In this document: positions 1-6,882 of the stretch, in pieces
How the letters are laid out: every line of letters starts with the position of its first letter
Numbering within the stretch: position 1 is the first letter of the stretch
Source: an uncultured Slackia sp.
GTDB taxonomy: Bacteria > Actinomycetota > Coriobacteriia > Coriobacteriales > Eggerthellaceae
NCBI GenBank assembly: GCA_934646845.1
Contig: CAKUEV010000026.1
Location: forward strand, 1-14,783
Reading direction: 5' to 3'
DNA: 14,783 bases
Program-made: the position numbers and the translations under genes
The notes under the pieces: generated by a model
What the model was told of the DNA's origin: nothing
The model's database searches: none
What the model saw: only the letters and a program-made list of their open reading frames with translations

Positions 1-36
1 AAACTGCGGCATTTTCCGCGCAAACTCCCGCAGTTT
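1..36. repeat. Inverted repeat at left edge
   Basis: Nine-base arms AAACTGCGG (1-9) and CCGCAGTTT (28-36) are exactly complementary and enclose an 18-base loop. On the plus strand the right arm continues into a short T run (34-37). The left arm starts at the first base of the window, so the stem may continue outside it. It lies downstream of thiI and could act as a transcription terminator or be a dispersed intergenic repeat. The sequence alone does not decide between these. Confidence 0.5.
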
Positions 37-40
37 TCCT

Positions 41-295
41 TCAAAACCCACGCCGTCCCCGCTTCCGAACGCTGATTTGCGCCGCCGCGCCCCACGAGCG
101 CACGCTTACCTCAAGTAGCAATTCGGCAACGGAGCCAAGGTGTTCCGCTATGGGGCCGTTTCGGCCATACTTTACATTGCCCACAAGCAAAATCGCATGT
201 CTGAACCCATGCTCCGCGCCGGCCGTACCATGACGTTCGATACTATCTATAATCGTATCGATACCCGCCCCGAATGCCACATCGGCGGCCTCCAC
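41..295 (-). CDS. Doubtful small ORF downstream of thiI (84 aa, GTG start)
   Basis: This is an open frame of 84 codons beginning with GTG at 295, in the 364-base stretch after the thiI stop. I recognise no family. The first 65 or so residues have a plausible alternation of hydrophobic and charged residues, for example HAILLVGNV, but the last 15 are arginine-rich and look like non-coding GC-rich sequence. Third-position GC looks lower than in neighbouring genes, and no convincing Shine-Dalgarno site precedes the GTG. It could be a gene remnant, a small real gene, or chance. Apart from this frame and the inverted repeat at 1-36, I see nothing in bases 1-364. Confidence 0.2.
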   Translation of the reverse strand: MEAADVAFGAGIDTIIDSIERHGTAGAEHGFRHAILLVGNVKYGRNGPIAEHLGSVAELLLEVSVRSWGAAAQISVRKRGRRGF

Positions 296-364
296 TCTAG
301 CTTACAGGAACAAAACATCGAGTTCATAAGCCCGCAGAAAGCGTGCGAGCCATTCGGCACCAGG

Positions 365-1582
365 CTAGTTTTCCTTCGTTTTCTTGCCGAAGTACGATTG
401 GGGGCAACGGTAGTCGTGCACCTCAAGCGCGTTCATGATTTCGTCGGACCACTCGTCGAAAGGCAAGTCGGCTTCCGCGTCATACACATCGCGCAGCTTC
501 GCGTGCGTCTCGGGAGCGCGCGGCATGAACAGCGTGCAGCAATCGGGCGCATCTTGGCTCGAAATCTCGAACGTGCCGAGCTTTTTGGCGTCCTCGATAA
601 TCTCAAGTTTGTCGCAGCCGATAAGCGGACGGAAGATCTGCATCTTCACCGAATCGCTCGTCGCGGCAAGATTGTCGAGCGTCTGTGACGCAACCTGGCC
701 CAGGCTCTCGCCCGTGACCAGCGCCTTTGCGCCCTCACGACGCGCAATGCGCTCAGCGATGCGCATCATGAAGCGGCGATAGATAACGATACGCAGCGCG
801 GGAGGCACGCGCATGGCGATTTCGCGCTGGTAATCGCCGAAGGGCACCACATACATGCGCGCCACGCCGCCGAATTCTTCAAGCACGCGGCAAATATCAT
901 CGGACAAGTATTCAGACGTCGAAGACGTTTGGGGGCGGCCAGAGAAATGCACCGCGATGCACGTCGCGCCGCGACGAGCCATGCGCCACATGGCAACGGG
1001 TGAATCGATGCCCGAAGAAAGCAGGCACACCACTTTGCCAGCCGTGCCGACCGGCAAACCGCCCACGCCACGCATGGTTTGGGCGTACACATATGCCATG
1101 CCCTGCACAACCTCGACATGCACTTCGACGTCGGCGCCCTTCATCTTCACCTTTTTATCGGGGAAAAGCCCGCACAGATGCTCGCCCACGATTTGGTTGA
1201 TTTGCATGGAGTCGATGGGGAAATCGGTGTGGTTCCTGCGACCAACGACCTTCCACGTGAAGAAATCGCCCGCTTCGCCGAGTGCCTGATGCGCCGCCTC
1301 GCAGATATCGTCCATGTTGCGCTCGCACGCGAAGCCGCAGCTCACACGAGCAACGCCGGGGACGCGTGCGATAAGCTGCGCAGCCTTCGCCGGGGCGTCG
1401 GCACCCGCGGCCGCATCGTAGACCACGAGCACGCGGCCGGAAATGCGCGTGATTTCATGCACGGGTGCATCTTCGAGCAGCACTTCCAAGTTGCGCATAA
1501 GACGCTTCTCGAACGTGGCGCGGTTATGGCCCTTCAGGCCAAGCTCATGGTAATGCACGAGCGTGATTCGCTGAAAATGCAT
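365..1582 (-). CDS. thiI: tRNA 4-thiouridine synthetase ThiI
   Basis: ThiI is a cytoplasmic enzyme that adenylates U8 of tRNA and helps transfer sulfur to make 4-thiouridine. In many bacteria it also serves thiamine thiazole synthesis. The 405-residue product matches the short form without a rhodanese domain (about 400 aa in Gram-positive bacteria). It opens with a ferredoxin-like part (LVHYHELGLKG, residues 8-18), followed by a THUMP region (about 60-170) and a PP-loop ATPase motif SSGIDS (189-194). A conserved C-terminal DCCTLFMPR block lies in the last 70 residues. The short form needs a separate sulfur donor such as a cysteine desulfurase, which is not in this window. An AGAGAAAG stretch precedes the ATG at a suitable distance. 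A terminator lies upstream, so thiI probably has its own promoter, though I could not pick one. A hairpin with GGGATGC/GCATCC arms sits in its leader region. Confidence 0.95.
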   Translation of the reverse strand: MHFQRITLVHYHELGLKGHNRATFEKRLMRNLEVLLEDAPVHEITRISGRVLVVYDAAAGADAPAKAAQLIARVPGVARVSCGFACERNMDDICEAAHQALGEAGDFFTWKVVGRRNHTDFPIDSMQINQIVGEHLCGLFPDKKVKMKGADVEVHVEVVQGMAYVYAQTMRGVGGLPVGTAGKVVCLLSSGIDSPVAMWRMARRGATCIAVHFSGRPQTSSTSEYLSDDICRVLEEFGGVARMYVVPFGDYQREIAMRVPPALRIVIYRRFMMRIAERIARREGAKALVTGESLGQVASQTLDNLAATSDSVKMQIFRPLIGCDKLEIIEDAKKLGTFEISSQDAPDCCTLFMPRAPETHAKLRDVYDAEADLPFDEWSDEIMNALEVHDYRCPQSYFGKKTKEN

Positions 1583-1639
1583 TGGAGTCGCTTTCTCTCG
1601 TCTCTTGCTGGGCTAGGATGCGCATGAGCATCCCAGGCA

Positions 1640-1670
1640 AACGAAAGGCCCTCTTCAACGGAAGAGGGCC
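1640..1670 (-). terminator. Intrinsic terminator after rpoZ
   Basis: Arms GGCCCTCTTC (1647-1656) and GAAGAGGGCC (1661-1670) are perfectly complementary over 10 bp with a 4-base loop. Read on the minus strand, the stem is followed by TTTCGTTT. It lies 33 bases past the rpoZ stop and should end the mihF-gmk-rpoZ transcript before thiI. Confidence 0.85.
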
Positions 1671-1702
1671 CGGTGCGCAGGTGCGCTTATGCGCATAAAC
1701 GC

Positions 1703-1963
1703 TTAGTGCTCTTTGATGTCGATCGTCTCGGGATCGAAGGAAACCTCGCCGCGAGCGATTTCGGCGAAAGCCATGGAAAGCGGCTTCACGTGATTCGCCT
1801 TGGCGATTTCGACGGCGCTGGAAAGCTGGATGGCGCGATCGCGCTGGCCACGCATCATGTCGTTGATATCGTGGGCGCGCTTGGACGCCAGAGCGCACAG
1901 CAGAAAACGGTCGTTGTCGGTTTCGTCGAGCAGGACGTCGATTTCAGGGTCGATAATGCTCAT
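1703..1963 (-). CDS. rpoZ: DNA-directed RNA polymerase omega subunit
   Basis: Omega is the small subunit that aids folding and assembly of beta-prime in RNA polymerase. The 86-residue product has the family core: NDRFLLCALASKRAHDIN (about 17-34), where other omegas have the N-R-F/Y-x-L-V ... A-x-(K/R)-R-A block, followed by a KPLSMAFAEIARG segment that matches the I-A-x-A-L-x-E-I-x-x-G block. Length is normal for the family. It sits directly after gmk with only 3 bases between stop and start (TAG TAA ATG), the standard gmk-rpoZ pairing, so the two are probably translationally coupled. In many actinobacteria coaBC follows rpoZ, but here a terminator and thiI follow. Confidence 0.93.
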   Translation of the reverse strand: MSIIDPEIDVLLDETDNDRFLLCALASKRAHDINDMMRGQRDRAIQLSSAVEIAKANHVKPLSMAFAEIARGEVSFDPETIDIKEH

Positions 1964-1966
1964 TTA

Positions 1967-2542
1967 CTATTCCTCGCACATCTTAGCTTGGCTCTCGATG
2001 TATGCGACCAGTTCATCGGTGCATGCTTCGAGATCATCGTTCACGAATTGCTTATCATACTCCATTTTATGCGAAAGCTCCACCTGCGCGTTCTTCATGC
2101 GCACGGCAATGCTTTCTTCGGAGTCGGTGCCGCGGCCGCGAAGCCGGCTTTCGAGCACTTCGAGCGACGGAGGCTCGATGAACACGAGGTGGGCCTCGGG
2201 AATTTGCTCGCGAATCTGGAAGCCGCCCTGCACGTCAATCTCGAGAAGCACTTGGCCGCCCTTGGCCATGTGTTCCTCGACGCGGGCGCGCGGCGTTCCG
2301 TAACGATTCTCGTGGACACGGGCCCACTCGAGAAAACCGCCCGTTTCGACCAGCTGGTCGAACTCGGCATCGTCGACGAAGAAGTAATGCACTCCGTCGA
2401 TTTCGCCCTCACGCGGAGAGCGCGTGGTGTCGGAAACCGACAGCCACGCATCGGGCACGCGTTCAAGAACCCTCTTGACCAGCGTGCCCTTGCCCGCGCC
2501 AGACGGCCCGGACAAAACAAACAAGTTGCCCTTGCGCTGCAT
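1967..2542 (-). CDS. gmk: Guanylate kinase
   Basis: Guanylate kinase phosphorylates GMP and dGMP to the diphosphates with ATP. The P-loop is FVLSGPSGAGKGT near the N-terminus. The GMP-binding region follows with VSDTTRSPREGEIDGVHYFF, then LEWARVHENRYGTPR and VLLEIDVQGG, all hallmark blocks. With the ATG at 2542 the protein has 191 residues, normal for the family. I prefer this start because GAAGAAGG lies 8 bases upstream. The in-frame TTG at 2560, giving 197 aa, has no comparable site and would add residues absent from most homologues. The gene lies 24 bases after mihF and 3 bases before rpoZ, in one transcript. Confidence 0.96.
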   Translation of the reverse strand: MQRKGNLFVLSGPSGAGKGTLVKRVLERVPDAWLSVSDTTRSPREGEIDGVHYFFVDDAEFDQLVETGGFLEWARVHENRYGTPRARVEEHMAKGGQVLLEIDVQGGFQIREQIPEAHLVFIEPPSLEVLESRLRGRGTDSEESIAVRMKNAQVELSHKMEYDKQFVNDDLEACTDELVAYIESQAKMCEE

Positions 2543-2566
2543 GCCACAGACCTTCTTCAAATCGAA

Positions 2567-2875
2567 TTACGCGAGGCGCTCGAGCAGAGCTGCTTCCTGG
2601 CGCTCGCCAAGGCCCTTGAGGCGACGGCTTTCGGCGATCTTGAGTTCGCCCATGATTTTCTCAGCCTTGGCCTTGCCATAACCGGGAAGCGTCTCAATGA
2701 GCGTGGAGACCTTCATGCGACCAACGATAGGATCGTCTTTCATAGCGAGAACGTCCTGCAGCGACAGCTTTCCATTTTTGAGGTCGTCACGAACCTGCGC
2801 ACGCTTAATGCGGGCAGCCTTAGCCTTTTCCAGCGCGGCCTGACGCTCTTCAGCACTCAATTGTGGGATAGCCAT
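2567..2875 (-). CDS. mihF: Actinobacterial integration host factor (mIHF/sIHF type)
   Basis: This is a 102-residue nucleoid-associated protein of the actinobacterial IHF family, which is unrelated to enterobacterial IHF. It binds and bends DNA without strong sequence preference. It aligns along nearly its whole length with mycobacterial mIHF: MAIPQLSAEERQAALEKA at the start, MKVSTLIETLPGYGKAKAEKIM (helix-two-turn-helix DNA-binding part) and RRLKGLGERQ near the end. The start has AAGGAGTG 8 bases upstream. Gene order pyrF - mihF - gmk - rpoZ is the usual actinobacterial arrangement and supports the call. It has its own promoter (2927-2954), so its expression can be separate from the pyr operon. 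Confidence 0.93.
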   Translation of the reverse strand: MAIPQLSAEERQAALEKAKAARIKRAQVRDDLKNGKLSLQDVLAMKDDPIVGRMKVSTLIETLPGYGKAKAEKIMGELKIAESRRLKGLGERQEAALLERLA

Positions 2876-2895
2876 ACGTTGTTCACTCCTTCAGT

Positions 2896-2917
2896 AAAAA
2901 CCCGTCTTCGATGACGG
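2896..2917 (-). promoter_or_regulatory. Leader hairpin followed by U5 in the mihF 5' UTR
   Basis: On the minus strand CCGTC and GACGG (plus 2913-2917 and 2902-2906) form a 5-bp stem with a 6-base loop. It is followed after one G by TTTTT (2896-2900), then the mihF Shine-Dalgarno site. It lies between the predicted promoter and the start codon, the layout of a weak intrinsic terminator. The stem is short, so readthrough would be high. No competing structure was identified. Confidence 0.35.
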
Positions 2918-2926
2918 CGATTCGGC

Positions 2927-2954
2927 ATAATAGCATATCAAACCGCTTATTCAA
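2927..2954 (-). promoter_or_regulatory. Predicted sigma70-type promoter of mihF-gmk-rpoZ
   Basis: The -10 hexamer is TATTAT (plus 2927-2932) and the -35 is TTGAAT (plus 2949-2954), with a 16-base spacer. The expected start of transcription is near 2920, about 45 bases before the mihF ATG. The region is AT-rich compared with its surroundings. An 18-bp near-palindrome lies upstream. Confidence 0.6.
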
Positions 2955-2966
2955 GAATTCGGTTCT

Positions 2967-2984
2967 GCATTATTCGAATACTGC
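2967..2984. promoter_or_regulatory. 18-bp near-palindrome upstream of the mihF -35
   Basis: The sequence GCATTATTCGAATACTGC matches its own reverse complement at 16 of 18 positions. Its right-to-left position puts its centre about 55 bases before the predicted mihF transcription start. That suits a dimeric regulator acting from upstream. The binding protein is unknown. Confidence 0.4.
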
Positions 2985-3020
2985 GCTTTTCTCTATGAAA
3001 TGGCAACATATTAGGCTCTG

Positions 3021-3060
3021 ACCTGTGCATTTCGTGAATTAAATCGCAAAATGCACAGGT
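3021..3060. repeat. 12-bp inverted repeat after pyrF, no U tract
   Basis: Perfect 12-base arms ACCTGTGCATTT (3021-3032) and AAATGCACAGGT (3049-3060) enclose a 16-base AT-rich loop. It begins 10 bases after the pyrF stop on the minus strand. Neither strand carries a T run after the stem, so it is not a classical intrinsic terminator. It may protect the 3' end of the pyr transcript, terminate with Rho, or be a dispersed intergenic repeat. Confidence 0.6.
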
Positions 3061-3070
3061 AAACGAGAAC

Positions 3071-3781
3071 TTAGAGCTCGGCGACGATGGCTTCGAACGC
3101 TGCGACGGGGTCGGCGGCCTGGGTAATGGGGCGGCCTACCACGATATGGGAAGCGCCCGCATCGAATGCGGCCTTCGGGGTCGCGACACGGCTCTGGTCG
3201 CCCAAATCAGCGCCCGCGGGACGCACGCCCGGGGTGACGATAAGGGCATCGGGGCCGAGCAACTCGCGAAGCATAGCGGCTTCCTGCGGAGAAGCGACAA
3301 CGCCCGAAAGGCCCGCCTCGGCTGCGCACGAAGCAAGCGTTTTCACCTGATCGGTGAGCTCGCGCGTGACGCCCGTGGCGGCGAGGGTTGCGGCATCCAT
3401 GCTCGTAAGAACCGTGATGGCCAGCGTCGCAGTGTCGCAGCCGGCGTTGTCGACGGCAGCCTGCGCGGCCTCCATCATGGGAACGCCGCCCACAGCATGC
3501 ATGGTGATCATGTCGGCGCCCGCCTCGACGGCCGACGCGGCAGCGCCTGCGACCTGGTGCGGAATATCGTGGCACTTCAGGTCGAGGAATACCTTATAAC
3601 CCAGAAGCTTGAAGATTTCGACGATGGCAGGGCCTTCGGAATAGTACAGCGTCATGCCGATTTTGAGCCACTTGGCCTTGCCCTGCAGCGCAACGGCAAG
3701 ATCGAGCGCCTTGGCACGGGGGCAGTCGAGCGCGACGATAACGCGGTCGGCGCGGGGAATGCTTTCAAATGCTGCTAACAT
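3071..3781 (-). CDS. pyrF: Orotidine 5'-phosphate decarboxylase
   Basis: PyrF decarboxylates OMP to UMP, the last step of de novo UMP synthesis. The 236-residue TIM-barrel protein begins the barrel with RVIVALDCP (13-21) and carries the catalytic DLKCHDIP motif (67-74), with the D-x-K-x-x-D charge network. PGVRP and ASHIVVGRPIT in the C-terminal third bind phosphate. Length and motifs fit the short bacterial class I enzyme. The start overlaps the last 7 bases of pyrD and has GGAGGG 5 bases upstream, so translation is coupled to pyrD. It is the last gene of the operon, and pyrE, which supplies OMP, is not in the window. Confidence 0.97.
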   Translation of the reverse strand: MLAAFESIPRADRVIVALDCPRAKALDLAVALQGKAKWLKIGMTLYYSEGPAIVEIFKLLGYKVFLDLKCHDIPHQVAGAAASAVEAGADMITMHAVGGVPMMEAAQAAVDNAGCDTATLAITVLTSMDAATLAATGVTRELTDQVKTLASCAAEAGLSGVVASPQEAAMLRELLGPDALIVTPGVRPAGADLGDQSRVATPKAAFDAGASHIVVGRPITQAADPVAAFEAIVAEL

Positions 3782-4689
3782 TGCAGCCCTCCAATCAAAT
3801 CGTTCACGTCTGCGACGCCTTGCTCTTCACAATATGCCTCAATGCCGGCGATAACCTCGTCGACCGCATGGGGATTGGTGAAGTTCGCGGTGCCAACGGC
3901 CACGGCGGTAGCGCCGGCGAGCATGAACTCCACCGCATCGGTTGCATTGGAAATGCCGCCCATGCCCAAAATGGGAACTTTCACCGCGTTGTGGCACTGC
4001 CACACCATGCGCAAGGCAACAGGCTTCACGGCCGGGCCAGAAAGGCCGCCCACCACGCGGGCAAGCACGGGCTTGCGCGTGCGGGCGTCAATCGCCATGC
4101 CCAAAAGCGTGTTGATGAGCGAAATGGCATCGGCACCGGAAGCTTCGGCGGCCTTCGCGATTTCGGTGATATCGGTGACGTTCGGAGTGAGCTTCACGAT
4201 CATGGGTTTGGTGGCCGCCTCGCGGCATGCGGAAACCACGCGCTCGACGCTGGGCACATGCGTGCCGAACGTAAGGCCGCCGGCGTCGACGTTCGGGCAC
4301 GAGATGTTGATCTCGTACGCGTCGGCCTGGCCATCCTCTTCAAGCGCCTCGACCACGGAAACGTATTCTTCGAGGCTGTGGCCCGACACGTTCACGATAG
4401 CCGGCACGCCCTGGCTCTTAAGCCACGGCAAATCGACCTCGCACAAGTGCTTTACGCCGGGGTTTTGCAAACCGATGGAATTGAGCATGCCCGAAGGCGT
4501 CTCGGCGATGCGCGGCGAGTCGTTGCCTTCCCAGCCGTTGAGCGAAACGCCCTTGGTGGTAACCGCGCCCATTCCGGCAACGTTCACGAAGTCGGAGTAT
4601 TCGCGGCCGGCGGCAAACGTGCCGCTCGCATCGGTCACGGGGTTGGCCATAACGAGGCCACCCAAGTTCACCTGCATATTCACGGCCAT
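3775..4689 (-). CDS. pyrD: Dihydroorotate dehydrogenase 1B, catalytic subunit
   Basis: This FMN enzyme oxidises dihydroorotate to orotate and passes electrons through PyrK to NAD+ in the cytoplasm. It has the class 1B signatures SPRIAETPSGMLNSIGLQNPG near residues 58-78, EINISCPN with the catalytic-base cysteine (about residue 131), VKLTPNVTDI, and the phosphate-binding LGMGGI and AVAVGTANF blocks. Length of 304 aa is typical. I chose the ATG at 4689, whose first bases overlap the pyrK stop (TAATG). A GTG at 4695 is also possible and lies 5 bases after AAGGAG. Another ATG lies at 4677. The cysteine base and adjacent pyrK exclude the quinone-linked class 2 enzyme. Confidence 0.96.
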   Translation of the reverse strand: MAVNMQVNLGGLVMANPVTDASGTFAAGREYSDFVNVAGMGAVTTKGVSLNGWEGNDSPRIAETPSGMLNSIGLQNPGVKHLCEVDLPWLKSQGVPAIVNVSGHSLEEYVSVVEALEEDGQADAYEINISCPNVDAGGLTFGTHVPSVERVVSACREAATKPMIVKLTPNVTDITEIAKAAEASGADAISLINTLLGMAIDARTRKPVLARVVGGLSGPAVKPVALRMVWQCHNAVKVPILGMGGISNATDAVEFMLAGATAVAVGTANFTNPHAVDEVIAGIEAYCEEQGVADVNDLIGGLQC

Positions 4690-5483
4690 TACCACACCAG
4701 CTCCTTCGCGTTGAACACCGGGCCGTCAACGCATGAGCGGCGCTTGCCCGCCTGCGTTTCAACCACGCACGAAAGGCATGCGCCCACGCCGCACGCCATG
4801 CGCTTTTCCATGGAAACCCAGCACGGCACGCCCGCCTCTTCGGCGATTGACGCAACCGCGCGCATGAGCGGAGTGGGGCCGCAGCAATACACTGCGGAAT
4901 AGCCACCGCGCGCAAGCTCTTCGCGCACGGGTTCGGTGCAAAAGCCCGCGTGGCCAAGGGAGCCATCGTCGGTGGCCACAATGGGATCGCGGCCCAAAAG
5001 GCTCGCGTAGTCGTCACGCGTCACCATCATGCTGGCAGTTTGGGCGCCAAGCACCACTTCGACCTCGCGGCCTTCACGAACGAGCTGCTCGGTGAACATG
5101 AACAAAGGCGCGGCACCCACGCCGCCGCCCACGATGAGGCTTTTGCCCTCGCTCGGCTGCCAGCCGTGGCCCAAAGGCGAGATGAGCGAGCATACGGCGC
5201 CCGCCTCAACCTCGGTCAAATACGCCGTGCCCTCGCCTACCGTTTGGTAGATGATTTCGACGTTGTCGCCCTTGGCGGCATACACCGAGAACGGACGGCG
5301 CAGAATATGCGCGCCGAAGCCCGGCAGCAGCATGTGCACGAACTGGCCGGGACGAATGGCCGCAGCGGTTTTCGGAGCGGCCAGCGTGATTTTATACAGG
5401 CGCGGACCCAGGTTCTCGTTCGAGACGACGCATGCGCGCTCCTCAAACGCCGGGGTGCCGTTATGCGCTTCGCATTCACACAT
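4689..5483 (-). CDS. pyrK: Dihydroorotate dehydrogenase 1B, electron transfer subunit
   Basis: PyrK carries FAD and a [2Fe-2S] cluster and links PyrD to NAD+. The 264-residue protein follows the ferredoxin reductase plan: PGQFVHM, then the FAD-binding RRPFSVY (62-68), the NAD-binding GGGVGAAPL (119-127) and CCGPTPLM (200-207). Cysteines at 231, 236, 239 and 251 hold the iron-sulfur cluster. The start ATG has AAGGG 6 bases upstream. The stop codon overlaps the pyrD start, so the two subunits are probably made in fixed ratio. A 106-base gap with a strong hairpin separates it from pyrC upstream, the only sizeable gap inside the operon. Confidence 0.96.
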   Translation of the reverse strand: MCECEAHNGTPAFEERACVVSNENLGPRLYKITLAAPKTAAAIRPGQFVHMLLPGFGAHILRRPFSVYAAKGDNVEIIYQTVGEGTAYLTEVEAGAVCSLISPLGHGWQPSEGKSLIVGGGVGAAPLFMFTEQLVREGREVEVVLGAQTASMMVTRDDYASLLGRDPIVATDDGSLGHAGFCTEPVREELARGGYSAVYCCGPTPLMRAVASIAEEAGVPCWVSMEKRMACGVGACLSCVVETQAGKRRSCVDGPVFNAKELVW

Positions 5484-5513
5484 GGAAAACCCTTCACTTC
5501 ATAATACAGATGA

Positions 5514-5541
5514 GGGCAAAGGTGCAATCGCACCTTTGCCC
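5514..5541 (-). promoter_or_regulatory. Strong hairpin between pyrC and pyrK with a competing upstream segment
   Basis: Arms GGGCAAAGGTGC (5514-5525) and GCACCTTTGCCC (5530-5541) pair perfectly over 12 bp around a 4-base loop. In the minus-strand RNA the hairpin comes 27 bases before the pyrK ATG and overlaps no coding sequence. It is followed by TCATCT, not a U run. A further 10-base segment, GGTGCAATCG in the RNA (plus 5566-5575), could pair instead with the loop and 3' arm. No PyrR-binding hexaloop is visible nearby. Likely roles are mRNA processing or stability, or tuning of pyrKDF against pyrBC. Confidence 0.6.
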
Positions 5542-5589
5542 GATATATCATACGCGAGCGAGCCACGATTGCACCCGCGCACATGTTTG

Positions 5590-6882
5590 CTATTCGACGA
5601 TAGCGCCGTCGCAAAGCGTTGCTTCGCCACCGACGAACACGTCGGTCGCGCGGCCCTTGAGCGCGCATCCGACAAAGCCGGAATTGTGCGCCTTCGAGCA
5701 GAAGTCATCGACGGCCACGGTCCATTCGACGCTCGGGTCGAACACGGTGATGTCGGCGACGCTGCCCTCGGCGATCTTCACCGGCTCCAGGCCGAGAATA
5801 TCACGCGGAGCGACGGCCATGAGGTCGACCATGTCGGACAGGTCGATGATGCCCGGCTCAACGAGATTCGTGAGCACCAGGCCGAGGCTCGTCTCGAGGC
5901 CCGTCATGCCGAAGGGCGCGAGTTCGAATTCACGAGCCTTCTCCCATGCGGCATGCGGCGCATGGTCGGTGACGATAGCGTCGACCGTGCCATCTTTGAC
6001 GCCCTCGATAAGAGCGGCGGCATCGGCGGCAGTACGCAGCGGGGGGTTCACCTTCAGGCTGGTTTCATAGGCATCGGTCAGCGCATCTTCGGTAAGGAAG
6101 AGATGATGCGGCGTAACCTCGCAGGTCACAGGCAGGCCGGCTTCCTTGGCCTTGCGAACCATTTCAAGACCCTTGGCCGTGGTGATGTGCTGGATGTGCA
6201 ACGGGCAGCCCGTGAGCTCGCACAGCTGGATGTCGCGAGCGATTTCGAGCTCCTCGCCTGCAGCCGGCCAGCCGAGCATGCCAAGGCGCGTGGAAACGAC
6301 GCCCTCGTTGACCTGGCCGTCACCGACAAGGCCGTTATCTTGGCAGTGCGCCATGAAAACCTTGCCGAACATCTTGCCGTAGTCCATGGCGCGGCGCATC
6401 ATGCCGGCGTCCTGCACGCCCTTGCCGTCATCGGTAAAGGCAACTGCGCCGTGGGCAACCATGTCGCCCATCTCGGCGATGATCTCGCCCTTCAGGCCGT
6501 GAGTGATGGCGCCCGACGGGTACACGCGGCACTTGCCAACCTCGGCAGCACGGCTCTTCACGTATTCGATGACCGCGCCATCGTCGGCGACGGGATTGGT
6601 GTTGGGCATGGAGCAAACGCCCGTGAAGCCGCCATGGGCAGCCGCGCGCGTGCCGCTCGCGATGTCTTCCTTGAACTCATAGCCGGGCTCGCGCAGATGC
6701 ACATGCATGTCGATAAGACCGGGCACGAGCACCTTGCCCGTAAGGTCTTTCACCTCGGCGCCTTCGGCGGCAATGCCCTCGCCCACCTGGGCGATTTTGC
6801 CATCTTCGACCAACACGTCGCACACGCAGTCGAGCTCAACCTGGGGATCGATAACGCGGGCGTTCTTAAGCAGCATTGCCAT
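5590..6882 (-). CDS. pyrC: Dihydroorotase, class I
   Basis: PyrC closes carbamoyl aspartate to dihydroorotate using zinc. The 430-residue protein shows the amidohydrolase metal motif HVHLREPG (60-67). MPNTNPVAD, CEVTPHHLFLT, NPPLR and VTDHAPH follow in class I order. Length is normal (about 425-430). I place the start at the ATG at 6882, which overlaps the pyrB stop as TAATG and has GGGAGG 9 bases upstream. A second ATG two codons later (6876) is possible. The open frame extends further upstream to 7029, but that part lies antisense-frame inside pyrB and is not expected to be translated. It is co-transcribed with pyrB. Confidence 0.96.
   Translation of the reverse strand: MAMLLKNARVIDPQVELDCVCDVLVEDGKIAQVGEGIAAEGAEVKDLTGKVLVPGLIDMHVHLREPGYEFKEDIASGTRAAAHGGFTGVCSMPNTNPVADDGAVIEYVKSRAAEVGKCRVYPSGAITHGLKGEIIAEMGDMVAHGAVAFTDDGKGVQDAGMMRRAMDYGKMFGKVFMAHCQDNGLVGDGQVNEGVVSTRLGMLGWPAAGEELEIARDIQLCELTGCPLHIQHITTAKGLEMVRKAKEAGLPVTCEVTPHHLFLTEDALTDAYETSLKVNPPLRTAADAAALIEGVKDGTVDAIVTDHAPHAAWEKAREFELAPFGMTGLETSLGLVLTNLVEPGIIDLSDMVDLMAVAPRDILGLEPVKIAEGSVADITVFDPSVEWTVAVDDFCSKAHNSGFVGCALKGRATDVFVGGEATLCDGAIVE

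Noticed and set aside
1673..2914. A 413-codon open frame on the plus strand
   Set aside because: It covers rpoZ, gmk and mihF on the opposite strand and crosses their terminator and intergenic gaps.
5514..5541. Classifying the pyrC-pyrK hairpin as an intrinsic terminator or second PyrR attenuator
   Set aside because: No U tract follows it on the transcribed strand and no CNGNGA hexaloop is nearby. It would also cut off three essential downstream genes.
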